Source of the DNA: Nitrospirota bacterium
GTDB lineage: Bacteria; Nitrospirota; Nitrospiria; Nitrospirales; Nitrospiraceae
Direction of reading: 5' to 3'
DNA length: 64,000 nt
Assembly (NCBI GenBank): GCA_004296885.1
Contig: SCVN01000003.1
Location: forward strand, 1 to 64,000
Part shown: positions 36,246 to 44,387 of the stretch, piece by piece
How the letters are laid out: the number at the start of each line of letters is the position of its first letter
How positions within the stretch are numbered: position 1 is the first letter of the stretch
Notes under the pieces: model-generated
The model's input: the letters and a program-made list of their open reading frames with translations, nothing else
Told to the model about the DNA's origin: nothing
Databases searched by the model: none
Program-made: the position numbers and the translations under genes

Positions 36246-38987
36246 ATGACTCAAATGGATACATCATCCATCCATATCACGATCGACGGCCGCTCCGTGA
36301 CTGCCACGGCCGGCGAGACGGTCTACGCCGCGGCTCGGAGAGCCGACATCGCCATTCCGAGTCTCTGCGCCTCGCCCCACCTGGCGCCGTTCGGATCCTG
36401 CCGGCTCTGCCTCTGCGAGGTGGAAGGCCAGAGCGGCACCCCCGCGTCCTGCACCACGTTGGTGCGGGAGGGGATGGCGATCCGAACGGAGAGCGAGCGG
36501 CTGGCCACGCACAGGAAAAATATCGTCGAGCTCTATCTCTCCGAGCAGCCGGCGGGGACGGAGCAGCCGGAACCGCTCCGGCAGCTGGCGGCCCACCTGG
36601 GACTCACCGAAGTGCGTTACGCCTCGGGCTCGCAGCGTACCGCCTACAGAGACACCTCCAATCCCTTTTTCTCCTTCGACAATGCCCGCTGCATCTCCTG
36701 CGCCCGCTGCGTCCGGGCCTGCGACGAAATCCAAGGGACGTTTGCTCTCACCATGGCGGGGCGGGGATTTGAATCAAGACCCATTGCCGGCTCGCAGTCC
36801 TTGAGCGGCGGGACGAACGGCTTCGCCTCCTCCAACTGCGTCTCCTGCGGCGCCTGCGTAAAGGAATGTCCGACCGGAGCCCTGACGGACCAGACCGTTC
36901 TTGAACGAGGCGCGCCGACCAGGCAGGTTCGGACCACTTGCGCCTATTGCGGCGTGGGCTGCACCTTCAACGCCGGCGCCAGCGGCGGCCGGATCATCAG
37001 CATGGTGCCGGCCGACGACGGCCCGTCCAACCAAGGCCATGCCTGCATGAAGGGCCGGTACGGGTGGACCTACAACTATGCGCCGGATCGGCTGCGCGTC
37101 CCGCTGTTGCGCCGAGGCTCGTCCTGGGTGGAGATCACGTGGAACGAGGCGCTGGACCAGGTGGCGCGGGAGTTCACCAGGATCAAACAATCCCAGGGGC
37201 CTGACGCGCTGGCGACGATCTCGTCGAGCCGAGGCACGAACGAGGAGAACTATCTCTTTGCCAAATTCATGCGCTGCGTGGTCGGCACCAACCACATCGA
37301 CAACTGCGCCCGCGTCTGCCACAGCGCCACCGTGACCGGCATGATGGAGGTTCTGGGCGCCTCCGCGGCGACCAACTCGATCCGGGACTTCGATCTGGCC
37401 AAGCTGATTCTGGTCGTTGGCGCCAATCCCACCGAGTCCCACCCGGTCGTCGGGGCCAGGATCAAGCAGGCGCACCGGCGAGGGACGACGCTCATTGTGA
37501 TTGACCCGCGCCGCACGGAACTGGCCCGCCTCGCGGACATCCATTTGCAGTTGAAACCCGGTACCAACGTGGCGCTGCTGAACGGCCTCGGCCATGTGAT
37601 CGCCCAGGAAGGGCTGCTGGACCGGGCTTTTATCGATGCGCGAACGGACGGGCTCGCCGATTGGCTGGAGACCGTCGGGGCCTGCACGCCGGAGCACACC
37701 GAACAGATCACCGGCGTCCCGGCCGAGTTGATCCGCAAGACCGCCCGCCTCTACGCCCAAAGCGGCGCCTCGTCCTGCGTCCATGGATTGGGCGTGACCG
37801 AGCATCGGTGGGGTAGCCACGGGGTGATCGCTCTGTGCAATCTGGCGCTGGCCACCGGCAACATCGGCCGGCCCGGAACCGGCATCAACCCCCTGCGCGG
37901 CCAAAACAACGTCCAAGGCGCGTCGGACATGGGCTGCCTCCCGACCTATTTCGCCGGCTATCAGAGCTTCGACGATCCGGCCTTGGCCGCCCGCCATCTG
38001 ACGATCACCGGACGCCCCTTGCCCGCCACGCGCGGGATGAAAACGCCGGACATGTGGGACGCGGCGCTGGAGGGGCGGTTAAAAGGGCTCTGGATCATCG
38101 GCTACGACGTGGCCCAGACCGACCCGAACCTCACGAAAGTGCGCGAGGCACTGAGTCGGCTGGAGTTCCTCGTCGTGCAGGAACTGTTTCTGACCGAGAC
38201 GACCAAGTTCGCCCATCTGGTCATCCCCGGCGCCTCGTTCCTGGAGAAAGACGGCACCTTTACGAATCTGGAGCGGCGGATTCAGCGCATCAGGAAGGCC
38301 GTGGACCCACCCGAGGGAGTCTTACCGGACTGGCAGGTGGTCGGCGAGGTGGCGACCCGGATGGGCTATCCCATGTCCTATGGCCATCCCTCCGAGATCA
38401 TGGACGAGATCGCGCAACTGACCCCGACCCTGGCCGGCGTCTCCTACGAGCGGCTGGAAGGGGAGGGACTCCAATGGCCGGTGCCCTCTGCCGCTCACCC
38501 GGGCACGGCCCTCATGCATGGGGACCGGTTCCCGCGCGGGAAGGCCACGTTCGTGCCGGTGGATTATCTGCCGCCAAGCGAATCGCCGAACGAGGCTTAT
38601 CCGTTTACCCTCGTAACGGGCCGCATCCTGCAACATTATAATTGCGGGGCGCAGACCCGTCGGACCGATATCCTGCAACTGGTGGATGCCGACGTGCTGG
38701 AAATGCACCCGGAGGACGCAGCCCGTCTGAACGTCGCCGACGGCGAATCGGTCCGCCTCGTGAGCGAGCGGGGCGAAGCACAGTTGCCGGTGGCGGTGAG
38801 CGAGCGGGTCCGCCCGGGCGAACTCTTCACGAGTTTTCATTTCCCGGCTATCGCCATCAATAGGCTGCTCTCGTCGAGCGCCGACGAGAGTTCCAAATGT
38901 CCGGAGTACAAGGTCTCCACGGTCCGGGTGGAAAAGCTGACGCCGGCCAGACAGACCGCGCCGGCCCATGCGAGATTGATCACATGA
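36246..38987 (+). CDS. fdsA: NAD-dependent formate dehydrogenase alpha subunit, molybdopterin catalytic subunit
   Basis: 913-aa cytoplasmic molybdo- or tungsto-enzyme. Domains: N-terminal [2Fe-2S] ferredoxin (about 1-80, with SCRLCLCE), a NuoG-like Fe-S region, two [4Fe-4S] motifs (CISCARCVRAC and CVSCGACVKEC, about 140-215), the oxidoreductase [4Fe-4S] motif CAYCGVGC (about 230), molybdopterin core (to about 760) and the dinucleotide-binding C-terminal domain. The catalytic residue is Cys358 in CARVCHSATV, where other formate dehydrogenases have selenocysteine; His359 follows, as in FDHs. With FdsB/G it should oxidise formate to CO2 and reduce NAD+. The start may be residue 1 or Met4. FdhD and FdsC/D genes are not seen. 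Confidence 0.93.
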   Translation: MTQMDTSSIHITIDGRSVTATAGETVYAAARRADIAIPSLCASPHLAPFGSCRLCLCEVEGQSGTPASCTTLVREGMAIRTESERLATHRKNIVELYLSEQPAGTEQPEPLRQLAAHLGLTEVRYASGSQRTAYRDTSNPFFSFDNARCISCARCVRACDEIQGTFALTMAGRGFESRPIAGSQSLSGGTNGFASSNCVSCGACVKECPTGALTDQTVLERGAPTRQVRTTCAYCGVGCTFNAGASGGRIISMVPADDGPSNQGHACMKGRYGWTYNYAPDRLRVPLLRRGSSWVEITWNEALDQVAREFTRIKQSQGPDALATISSSRGTNEENYLFAKFMRCVVGTNHIDNCARVCHSATVTGMMEVLGASAATNSIRDFDLAKLILVVGANPTESHPVVGARIKQAHRRGTTLIVIDPRRTELARLADIHLQLKPGTNVALLNGLGHVIAQEGLLDRAFIDARTDGLADWLETVGACTPEHTEQITGVPAELIRKTARLYAQSGASSCVHGLGVTEHRWGSHGVIALCNLALATGNIGRPGTGINPLRGQNNVQGASDMGCLPTYFAGYQSFDDPALAARHLTITGRPLPATRGMKTPDMWDAALEGRLKGLWIIGYDVAQTDPNLTKVREALSRLEFLVVQELFLTETTKFAHLVIPGASFLEKDGTFTNLERRIQRIRKAVDPPEGVLPDWQVVGEVATRMGYPMSYGHPSEIMDEIAQLTPTLAGVSYERLEGEGLQWPVPSAAHPGTALMHGDRFPRGKATFVPVDYLPPSESPNEAYPFTLVTGRILQHYNCGAQTRRTDILQLVDADVLEMHPEDAARLNVADGESVRLVSERGEAQLPVAVSERVRPGELFTSFHFPAIAINRLLSSSADESSKCPEYKVSTVRVEKLTPARQTAPAHARLIT

Positions 38988-39042
38988 ATGAACAGCCTTC
39001 AGCGAACGTTTCACGTTTCACGCTTCACGCTTCACGGTTTGC
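38988..39042 (+). repeat. Repeat D1 (TTCACG words)
   Basis: Tandem words ACGTTTCACG and CTTCACGCTTCACGG between the formate dehydrogenase and PfkB genes. One-sided, with no clear complementary arm. Confidence 0.65.
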
Positions 39043-40008
39043 ATGATCTACACCATTACCTTGAATCCGGCGCTGGACCATTACCTCGAGGTCAAGAGCC
39101 TCGACATGGACGACGCCAACCGGGTGCGCGCCGAATCGCTCTACGCGGGGGGGAAGGGCATCGACGTCTCACGCGCCATCCGGCACTTGGGCGGGGACAG
39201 TATGGCGCTGGGCTTCATCGGCGGGCACAACGGCCGGATTCTGGTGGACCTGCTCAAGCGGGAGGGCGTCACGTCCTACTTTACGTCCATCGAGCAGGAG
39301 ACCAGACGGGACATCATCATCAGCGCCAAACGGCCCGTCGCGCAGACCCTGCTTCACGCCAGGGGACCGTCGGTCGATGCCGAGGAATGGCGTTGTTTCC
39401 TGGCGCACCTACGCTTGTTGGACTTGCGGGACGCCTACGTGGTCGTCGGGGGCAGCCTCCCGCGCGGAGTCCCGCCCGACGCCTACCGTCAGATCATTAC
39501 CTTGGTGCAACGGCGAGGCGCTAAGGCGATTCTGGATGCGGATGGTCCCTGCCTGAGGGCCGGCCTGAAGGCACGGCCCTTTGCGATCAAGCCGAACGTG
39601 CACGAACTTCAGCGCGCGCTCAGGCGTCCGCTGCGCACCGACGCCGAAATCCTGCGCGCCGCGGCGACCCTGCATCGGGCCGGCGTGGAGATCGTGATCA
39701 TTTCGCTCGGCCGCCGGGGCCTCCTCGTCGTGAGCGGTCGGGGCAGCCGGCTCCTGGCATTGCGCACGATTCCTCCCACGGTGACCGTCCGGAGCCGGGT
39801 CGGAGCCGGCGACTCTACGGTGGCCGGCTTCATTTTCCGGTTGGCCAGAGGGAAAGAGATCGAGGACTGTGCGCGGTTCGCCACCGCCTGCGGCACGGCG
39901 GCGACCCTGGCCCCTGGCAACCAGCTCTGTCGCTTGTCGGACGTGCAGCGGCTCTTGCCGCGCGTCAGCATTAAACCATTGACGATTCAGAAGAATTGCC
40001 AGGATTGA
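39043..40008 (+). CDS. PfkB-family sugar kinase, 1-phosphofructokinase-like
   Basis: 321-aa ribokinase-fold enzyme. It begins MIYTITLNPALDHY, has the sugar-contact stretch GGKGIDVSRAI (about 37-47), and ends with the catalytic anion hole and base in GAGDSTVAGF. The 1-phosphofructokinase/LacC subgroup starts in this way (LNPALD); the substrate is probably a phosphorylated hexose, not proven. Cytoplasmic. The last twelve residues (after about RVSIKPL) read into repeat A6, which also supplies the stop codon. Follows the formate dehydrogenase after repeat D1. Confidence 0.88.
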   Translation: MIYTITLNPALDHYLEVKSLDMDDANRVRAESLYAGGKGIDVSRAIRHLGGDSMALGFIGGHNGRILVDLLKREGVTSYFTSIEQETRRDIIISAKRPVAQTLLHARGPSVDAEEWRCFLAHLRLLDLRDAYVVVGGSLPRGVPPDAYRQIITLVQRRGAKAILDADGPCLRAGLKARPFAIKPNVHELQRALRRPLRTDAEILRAAATLHRAGVEIVIISLGRRGLLVVSGRGSRLLALRTIPPTVTVRSRVGAGDSTVAGFIFRLARGKEIEDCARFATACGTAATLAPGNQLCRLSDVQRLLPRVSIKPLTIQKNCQD

Positions 40009-40106
40009 TGATTGAACGGACATGACGATTGACGGATTCCGATAATCTTGGCAATTCTTCAATCGTCAATTTTGGCAATCATGGCAATCGTCAATTCTTC
40101 CAAATT
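39977..40106 (+). repeat. Family A palindromic repeat, copy A6
   Basis: The core at about 40030-40054 carries GGATTCCGATAATCTTGGCA. Bases 40023-40060 are identical to copy A5, 10 kb away. It encodes the end of the PfkB protein and lies just upstream of a UspA gene. Confidence 0.88.
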
Positions 40107-40127
40107 CAGGCTTGGGAGGGGAGAAAG

Positions 40128-40973
40128 ATGAAAATCGTACTGGCGGTCGACGGTTCCAAATATTCGCGCTGGGCAACCGAATGGCTGGGGTACTTGCCCC
40201 TGCGCGCCAAGTCCCAGACCCAGGCGCTCCACGTCCTCGACTTGGCGGCGTTGCGGGCCCCCTTCATGGTCCAGCCGGTCGTCATCGGGAACGAACCCTT
40301 CATCCACGATGAAATCCGGCGGATGGAAGCGAAAGCCAAACAAGTGGTGGCCGACACGGCCTCGCAACTGGCGTCGCTCCGCATCCCGGCCAAGGCGCGC
40401 TCGGTCAACGGGCCCATCGCGCCGGCAATCCTCAAGCAGGCGGGACGCAAGGGCTTGGTGGTGCTCGGCAGCCGGGGCATGGGCGCCCTGGACCGGTTCA
40501 TGCTGGGCAGCGTCTCCACCCAAGTCACGCAGCATGCCCCCTGTTCGGTCCTCGTGGTCAAGCAGCCGCCCCGCCCGATCCGCCGGATCCTCCTGGCGAC
40601 GGACGGCTCCAAGCCCTCGGAGAAAGCCGTCCGGTTCCTGCTCCGCGAGATCCGGCCCCAGGCGACCGGGCATACGGTCGAAATCCTGGCCATGCACGTC
40701 ATTCCGTTCCTGAAGTATCCGGAGCTCAAGGAGATCGGCAACGCGCTGGTCCACCGCGATGCGGTCAAGCTGGCCAAAGCCGGCTACGAAGTGGAGGAAA
40801 TCTGCCAGCTCGGCCAGCCGGCGGACGAGATCATGAAGGTGGCGGACCATCGGAAGGTGGACCTGATCGTCTCCGGCGCGAAGGGCCTGGGCGCCGTCGC
40901 GCGCTTCCTGCTGGGCAGCGTGTCGACGAAACTGGTGCAGCACAGCACCTGCTCGATCCTGGTGGTGCGATAG
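40128..40973 (+). CDS. Tandem universal stress protein (281 aa)
   Basis: Two UspA domains, starting MKIVLAVDGSKYSRWATEW. The ATP-binding patterns are GSRGMGALDRFMLGSVS and GAKGLGAVARFLLGSVS. ATG 40128 is chosen for the GGGAGGGGAG ribosome binding site; the frame is open further upstream only through repeat A6. Cytoplasmic. Converges with the lipoprotein gene on the other strand with a short gap and no evident terminator. Confidence 0.93.
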   Translation: MKIVLAVDGSKYSRWATEWLGYLPLRAKSQTQALHVLDLAALRAPFMVQPVVIGNEPFIHDEIRRMEAKAKQVVADTASQLASLRIPAKARSVNGPIAPAILKQAGRKGLVVLGSRGMGALDRFMLGSVSTQVTQHAPCSVLVVKQPPRPIRRILLATDGSKPSEKAVRFLLREIRPQATGHTVEILAMHVIPFLKYPELKEIGNALVHRDAVKLAKAGYEVEEICQLGQPADEIMKVADHRKVDLIVSGAKGLGAVARFLLGSVSTKLVQHSTCSILVVR

Positions 40974-41001
40974 GCAATGGGCTTAGCATAGAGGAAGCGA
41001 C

Positions 41002-41574
41002 TCAGAAAAAGGGATGCGGGGGCCGTTCAAAACGAGTCTCCTTGTCTGGGCGGACTTCCCACGCATGTCCTCCTATGCGCCATTGGCCGTTCTCATACAC
41101 CATGTAGTGAATCTCTCCAAACCAACTATCGATATTGACCCGTTGGCCGGTCTGGTTGGAGATTCCCCAGAGACTTCCAGTACAGATGATCTGAGCCGTG
41201 GGAGGAGTTTTGTCGGCCTCGACCTTAATTCTGGAAAACATGTGAGTGGTTGAGAAATCGCGATGCTCCTGCAGTAAGTCCTTCCACACGCTCCGCAACG
41301 TGGTCTCATTGAAGCCATGGTGCTTATAGTGCTTTGAATAGAGCACCATCACTCCATCTAAATCCCCGCGCCGTAGAGCATCTTCAGCCCGCTTAAATGC
41401 AGACGTGATTTCGTCTACTGTCTTTTGATCGGCTTGGATGTCGGCATTATGCGCGATATAGGTTCCGCTGAGGTCAGGGATAGCGTGCCTTGGTTCGAGC
41501 AACTGGCATCCCTGAAGCCCAACGCCTACCCCTAGGAAGGCTCCGATTGTCGCTAGCGCTATCCTCCAGTGCAT
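41002..41574 (-). CDS. Exported lipoprotein with SnoaL/NTF2-like domain
   Basis: 190-aa protein with signal peptide and lipobox LQGC (Cys at about 23), then a domain resembling SnoaL/NTF2-type folds (a helix with FKRAEDALRRGDLDGVMVLYS, later INSWFGE-like strands and WRIGGHAWEVR). I chose ATG 41574 (MHWRIALATIG) because GAGGGG lies just upstream; an earlier Met at 41637 would put extra residues before the signal. GC is lower than in surrounding operons. Function unknown; perhaps associated with the metal-efflux island. Confidence 0.75.
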   Translation of the reverse strand: MHWRIALATIGAFLGVGVGLQGCQLLEPRHAIPDLSGTYIAHNADIQADQKTVDEITSAFKRAEDALRRGDLDGVMVLYSKHYKHHGFNETTLRSVWKDLLQEHRDFSTTHMFSRIKVEADKTPPTAQIICTGSLWGISNQTGQRVNIDSWFGEIHYMVYENGQWRIGGHAWEVRPDKETRFERPPHPFF

Positions 41575-41891
41575 AATCCCCTCTTTGTTTAATGGTACCA
41601 TACGCGCTTGCCCTGTCAGCTCTTGGGGCTTCTCCACGTTTCACCCAATAATGACAGCCAGACTCTAAGATTTCTGACGCGTTGGTGATCGTATCGTCTT
41701 GGGTGTAAAAATGGGATCAAAATGAGGGCAATGCCTGTCAAGTTGGAAGAAAAACCATAGTCTTGCCTCCTTCAACTGGTCAGGGGTTACTGACACCCTG
41801 ACCAGTTGAAGGATACGGGTGGGGGATTCCATCGCCGAGCGTTCCCGCCTCGTTTGACCGTCTTGGAGCGTTGAGGGATTCGGGCAATCGC
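41575..41891. other. Lower-GC intergenic region with a hairpin
   Basis: About 315 bases. Apart from the 17-bp hairpin at 41769-41812 no gene is seen. The stretch near 41690-41760 looks like decayed mobile DNA (GTGTAAAAATGGGATC), but no transposase or terminal repeats can be shown. Confidence 0.5.
41769..41812. terminator. Perfect 17-bp inverted repeat, 10-base loop
   Basis: Arms 41769-41785 (CCTTCAACTGGTCAGGG) and 41796-41812 are exactly complementary. It lies 80 bp downstream of the minus-strand 114-aa lipoprotein gene, so it could stop that transcript. No strong U-tract follows on either strand, so a terminator role is uncertain; it could be a mobile-element end. Confidence 0.5.
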
Positions 41892-42236
41892 TTAATTGAG
41901 CACGTTATGCGGTCGTTGCGCACGGTGTTCGGACGCCAAGGCGTCTGCTTCATCAGCTGCTTGCCTATAGCTCTTCGCAATCTGCCGACAATGGGCGGCA
42001 TGTTGACTGGCACCTTCCTTTGAGTCTGGCTCCGGGTGCTTTTCATAGAACTCTGCCATGAAGTCCCAGTGCTTCGCCTCCTCACGAAGCTCCTGAGCTT
42101 CGTGGGTGTAATGCGCTGTCAACCCCGCGTGATCGTGCTGATCGATCAAGCGCTTGGCAGATGGTTCTGCACAACCCTGTACGACCAGGATCAGGGCAAA
42201 AGCCGCTGGCACCAACAGGAGTCGAAAGTTAATCAT
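41892..42236 (-). CDS. Small lipoprotein (114 aa)
   Basis: Signal peptide with lipobox VQGC (about residues 19-22), then a helical, His- and Glu-rich domain (HYTHEAQELREEAKHWD, HCRQIAKSYRQAADEADAL) typical of small stress- or metal-related periplasmic proteins. AGGAGGG lies 7 bases before ATG 42236. Divergent from the metal-efflux operon. Function unknown. Confidence 0.75.
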   Translation of the reverse strand: MINFRLLLVPAAFALILVVQGCAEPSAKRLIDQHDHAGLTAHYTHEAQELREEAKHWDFMAEFYEKHPEPDSKEGASQHAAHCRQIAKSYRQAADEADALASEHRAQRPHNVLN

Positions 42237-42587
42237 GGATAAGCCCTCCTTTCATCGAAGTGACGGTGCGTGAAGAGGTGTTGTCCTGTTTTGTGATGAG
42301 GAGCCCAAGCTCAACATAATATCTTTACTTTAGCAATCACGATGCCATGTTATTGAGTCCGCTGCTGGCAAGGCCGCGCAACCGTTGAGATTGTTGGGCC
42401 AATCTCGAAGATTGTCCGGTGAACCGCAACCTAGGCAAGTGCACACGTTGTCGCAAAATGGGGCAGGTACCAGGGAGAGTGTGGCGACGGTTGCTACATC
42501 GGGCTCGAATCGGATGATTGAGTCTGCCTTGACATGTCCAGTCGAAAGAGAGAAACTAACACATCTATGCTGGCACTAGGTTAGTTT
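42237..42587. other. Divergent intergenic region upstream of the Cus-like operon
   Basis: About 350 bases between the small lipoprotein and the 124-aa exported protein. It holds a TTGACA-like box at 42529-42534 and the inverted repeat 42553-42587. No gene is seen. Confidence 0.55.
42553..42587 (+). promoter_or_regulatory. Inverted repeat AAACTAAC/GTTAGTTT before the efflux operon
   Basis: Exact 8-bp arms 42553-42560 and 42580-42587 separated by 19 bases, ending immediately before ATG 42588. The position suggests an operator or an mRNA hairpin over the start codon. A TTGACA lies 18 bases upstream. The binding factor is unknown. Confidence 0.5.
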
Positions 42588-42962
42588 ATGGGACTTGTCT
42601 TGTCCAAAGTGACACACTTGCGTTTCAGTTCATTTGCCATGGTGCTCTTCTTCATCTTTTGCCAGGTGATCGGGGCCATGTGTGCCCTGCCCGATGTCGC
42701 TCTGGCACAGGATCAGACGATGATTTCAGAACAGGGAATGGTCTGTCCCATGGATTCAGGTCTCATGTGTCCTGCCTCGCTCACGTCTTCTCCAGATCGC
42801 CAGGTAAAAATTGGGGCTGCTCTGGATGCAGGCCATGTGTTCGTCGCTCGTGTGAACGGCTCCGCTGCCTGCATTTTTTTCGCTGCATGGAGCGGGGCTC
42901 AGGCTGTGTCGCTGCAGTTGCCGTTTCCCTCGTCTCCTTCTATCCAAGTCCTCCGGATCTGA
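42588..42962 (+). CDS. Small exported protein at the head of the Cus-like operon
   Basis: 124-aa protein with a signal peptide (FSSFAMVLFFIFCQVIGA, cleavage near ALA-QD). The mature part has Met and Cys residues in MVCPMDSGLMCP, plausible Cu(I) ligands. Such small secreted proteins are common ahead of heavy-metal RND operons. It is 90 bp before the outer-membrane factor gene. Function inferred from context only. Confidence 0.65.
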   Translation: MGLVLSKVTHLRFSSFAMVLFFIFCQVIGAMCALPDVALAQDQTMISEQGMVCPMDSGLMCPASLTSSPDRQVKIGAALDAGHVFVARVNGSAACIFFAAWSGAQAVSLQLPFPSSPSIQVLRI

Positions 42963-43051
42963 TTCGCACCTCCACGCCTTGTTGCCGACCGCTCTGCCGC
43001 AGAGGCGGAGTTGGCGTTACCTCGTTTTCAACGCACGCTGGAGGTGCTGCC

Positions 43052-44383
43052 GTGAAACGCTTACTCTCTCGTATTCCACCTTGGGCTTTGCCCGCCCTTG
43101 CGCTCTGCCTCTTGGACCTCGCATCGGTTTCGGCGAGCGGGGCTCAAGAGCGTACGGCAGCCCCCATGGATGGAGCCGCCCACGCCTCTCATAACGAGCC
43201 ACGCATTAGCTTGCAGAATCTCGTGCAAGAACTTGAGTTGGCGAGCCCGGAGATCAAGGTGGCCCGTCAACGGTGGGAGGCAGCAAAAGCCGTCGTGCCG
43301 CAGGTGCAAACCCTCCCAGACCCAAGGCTCCAGCTCGGGTACCAACGGATGCCCATGACCGAACCCCTCCAAGGTGCCATGTATGGCTTCGGGCAGGAGA
43401 TTCCGTTTCCAGGCAAGTTGAAGCTCCGCGGCGAGGTTGCCTCGAAAGAAGCGGAGCGTCTGGAGCAAGAGTACCTCGCTGTCAGGCTCCGACTGGTCTC
43501 CAGCCTGAAAGAGACGTATTTCACATTGCACTTCATCCACAAAAGCACCGAAATTGTGGAGAAGAACAAAGCCCTGTTGATCCAGTTTGAGAAAACTGCC
43601 AAGGCTCGGTACAGTGTCGGGCAGGCGGCTCAGCAGGATGTCTTCCGTGCCCAGGTGGAGATCTCGCGCGTTCTGGATCGCCTCGCCGTGCTGGAGCAAC
43701 AGAAAGAGAGTCTGCACGCCGCGATCAACCGCCTGCTGAATCGGCCGCCCACCGACCCACTTGGGACACCAGATGAGATCCAGGTTCCACTCTTGACATT
43801 GCCGCTCCCTGAACTGGTTCGGCGGGCGGAAGCGTTCTCGCCTATTTTACTGGCCTCGGCCAAGGGCATCGAGCGGAGTGAGCAGGCCGTGTCCCTCGCC
43901 CATCGCCAGTATTATCCGGACTTCGATCTGAATGCCTTGGGGACCCGCAATGACCGCATCAACGACAACGGGTACCAGGTGATGCTTGCGATCAAAATCC
44001 CTCTCTTCTATGAAACGAAGCAGCGCCAGGGCGTACGAGAGGCCCTGGCCGGTTTGGCCGGCGCGCGCGAGGACCTCACCGCCACGCGGCAGGACATCCT
44101 CTTTCAAGTGAAGGACGCCTTTGTGCAAACCCAGCGCGCGGAGCGGCTCATCACCATCCTCCGGGATGCGATCATTCCACAGTCCTCCCTGGCCCTGCAG
44201 TCCGCGCAGGCGGGCTACGCGGTCGGCAAGGTGGATTTTCTCACGCTCTTGAATAGCCTGCTCACGCTTCAGGAGAGCCAGTTGGAATTGCACGGAGAAA
44301 TGGTCGCGCATGAGAAGGCGGTGGCGAGGCTGGAAGCGGTCACGGGCGGTCCATTGGCCGGCAAGGACAAGGAGAGGAGGTAA
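43052..44383 (+). CDS. Outer-membrane efflux protein (TolC/CusC family)
   Basis: 443-aa TolC-family protein of the heavy-metal class: signal peptide (cleavage near ASG-AQ), then two OEP repeats (about 60-240 and 255-440) with LPDPRLQLGYQRMP and the coiled-coil helices of the periplasmic tunnel. GTG 43052 is chosen for GGAGGT 5 bases upstream; the frame upstream is not a convincing protein. Forms the exit duct of the CusCBA-like efflux pump; the adaptor follows 4 bp after the stop. Confidence 0.88.
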   Translation: MKRLLSRIPPWALPALALCLLDLASVSASGAQERTAAPMDGAAHASHNEPRISLQNLVQELELASPEIKVARQRWEAAKAVVPQVQTLPDPRLQLGYQRMPMTEPLQGAMYGFGQEIPFPGKLKLRGEVASKEAERLEQEYLAVRLRLVSSLKETYFTLHFIHKSTEIVEKNKALLIQFEKTAKARYSVGQAAQQDVFRAQVEISRVLDRLAVLEQQKESLHAAINRLLNRPPTDPLGTPDEIQVPLLTLPLPELVRRAEAFSPILLASAKGIERSEQAVSLAHRQYYPDFDLNALGTRNDRINDNGYQVMLAIKIPLFYETKQRQGVREALAGLAGAREDLTATRQDILFQVKDAFVQTQRAERLITILRDAIIPQSSLALQSAQAGYAVGKVDFLTLLNSLLTLQESQLELHGEMVAHEKAVARLEAVTGGPLAGKDKERR

Positions 44384-44387
44384 CGCC

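Noticed and set aside
19386-40106. Family A repeats as a CRISPR array
   Set aside because: Word units are degenerate, there is no regular spacer, copies are dispersed, and no cas gene is near.
41690-41765. Insertion-sequence end suggested by GTGTAAAAATGGGATC
   Set aside because: No transposase, terminal repeat pair or target duplication could be shown, so it is only mentioned as a possible trace.
42529-42560. MerR/CueR-type promoter upstream of the Cus-like operon
   Set aside because: TTGACA is present, but I could not find a -10 at the expected 19-20 base spacing with a matching dyad between.
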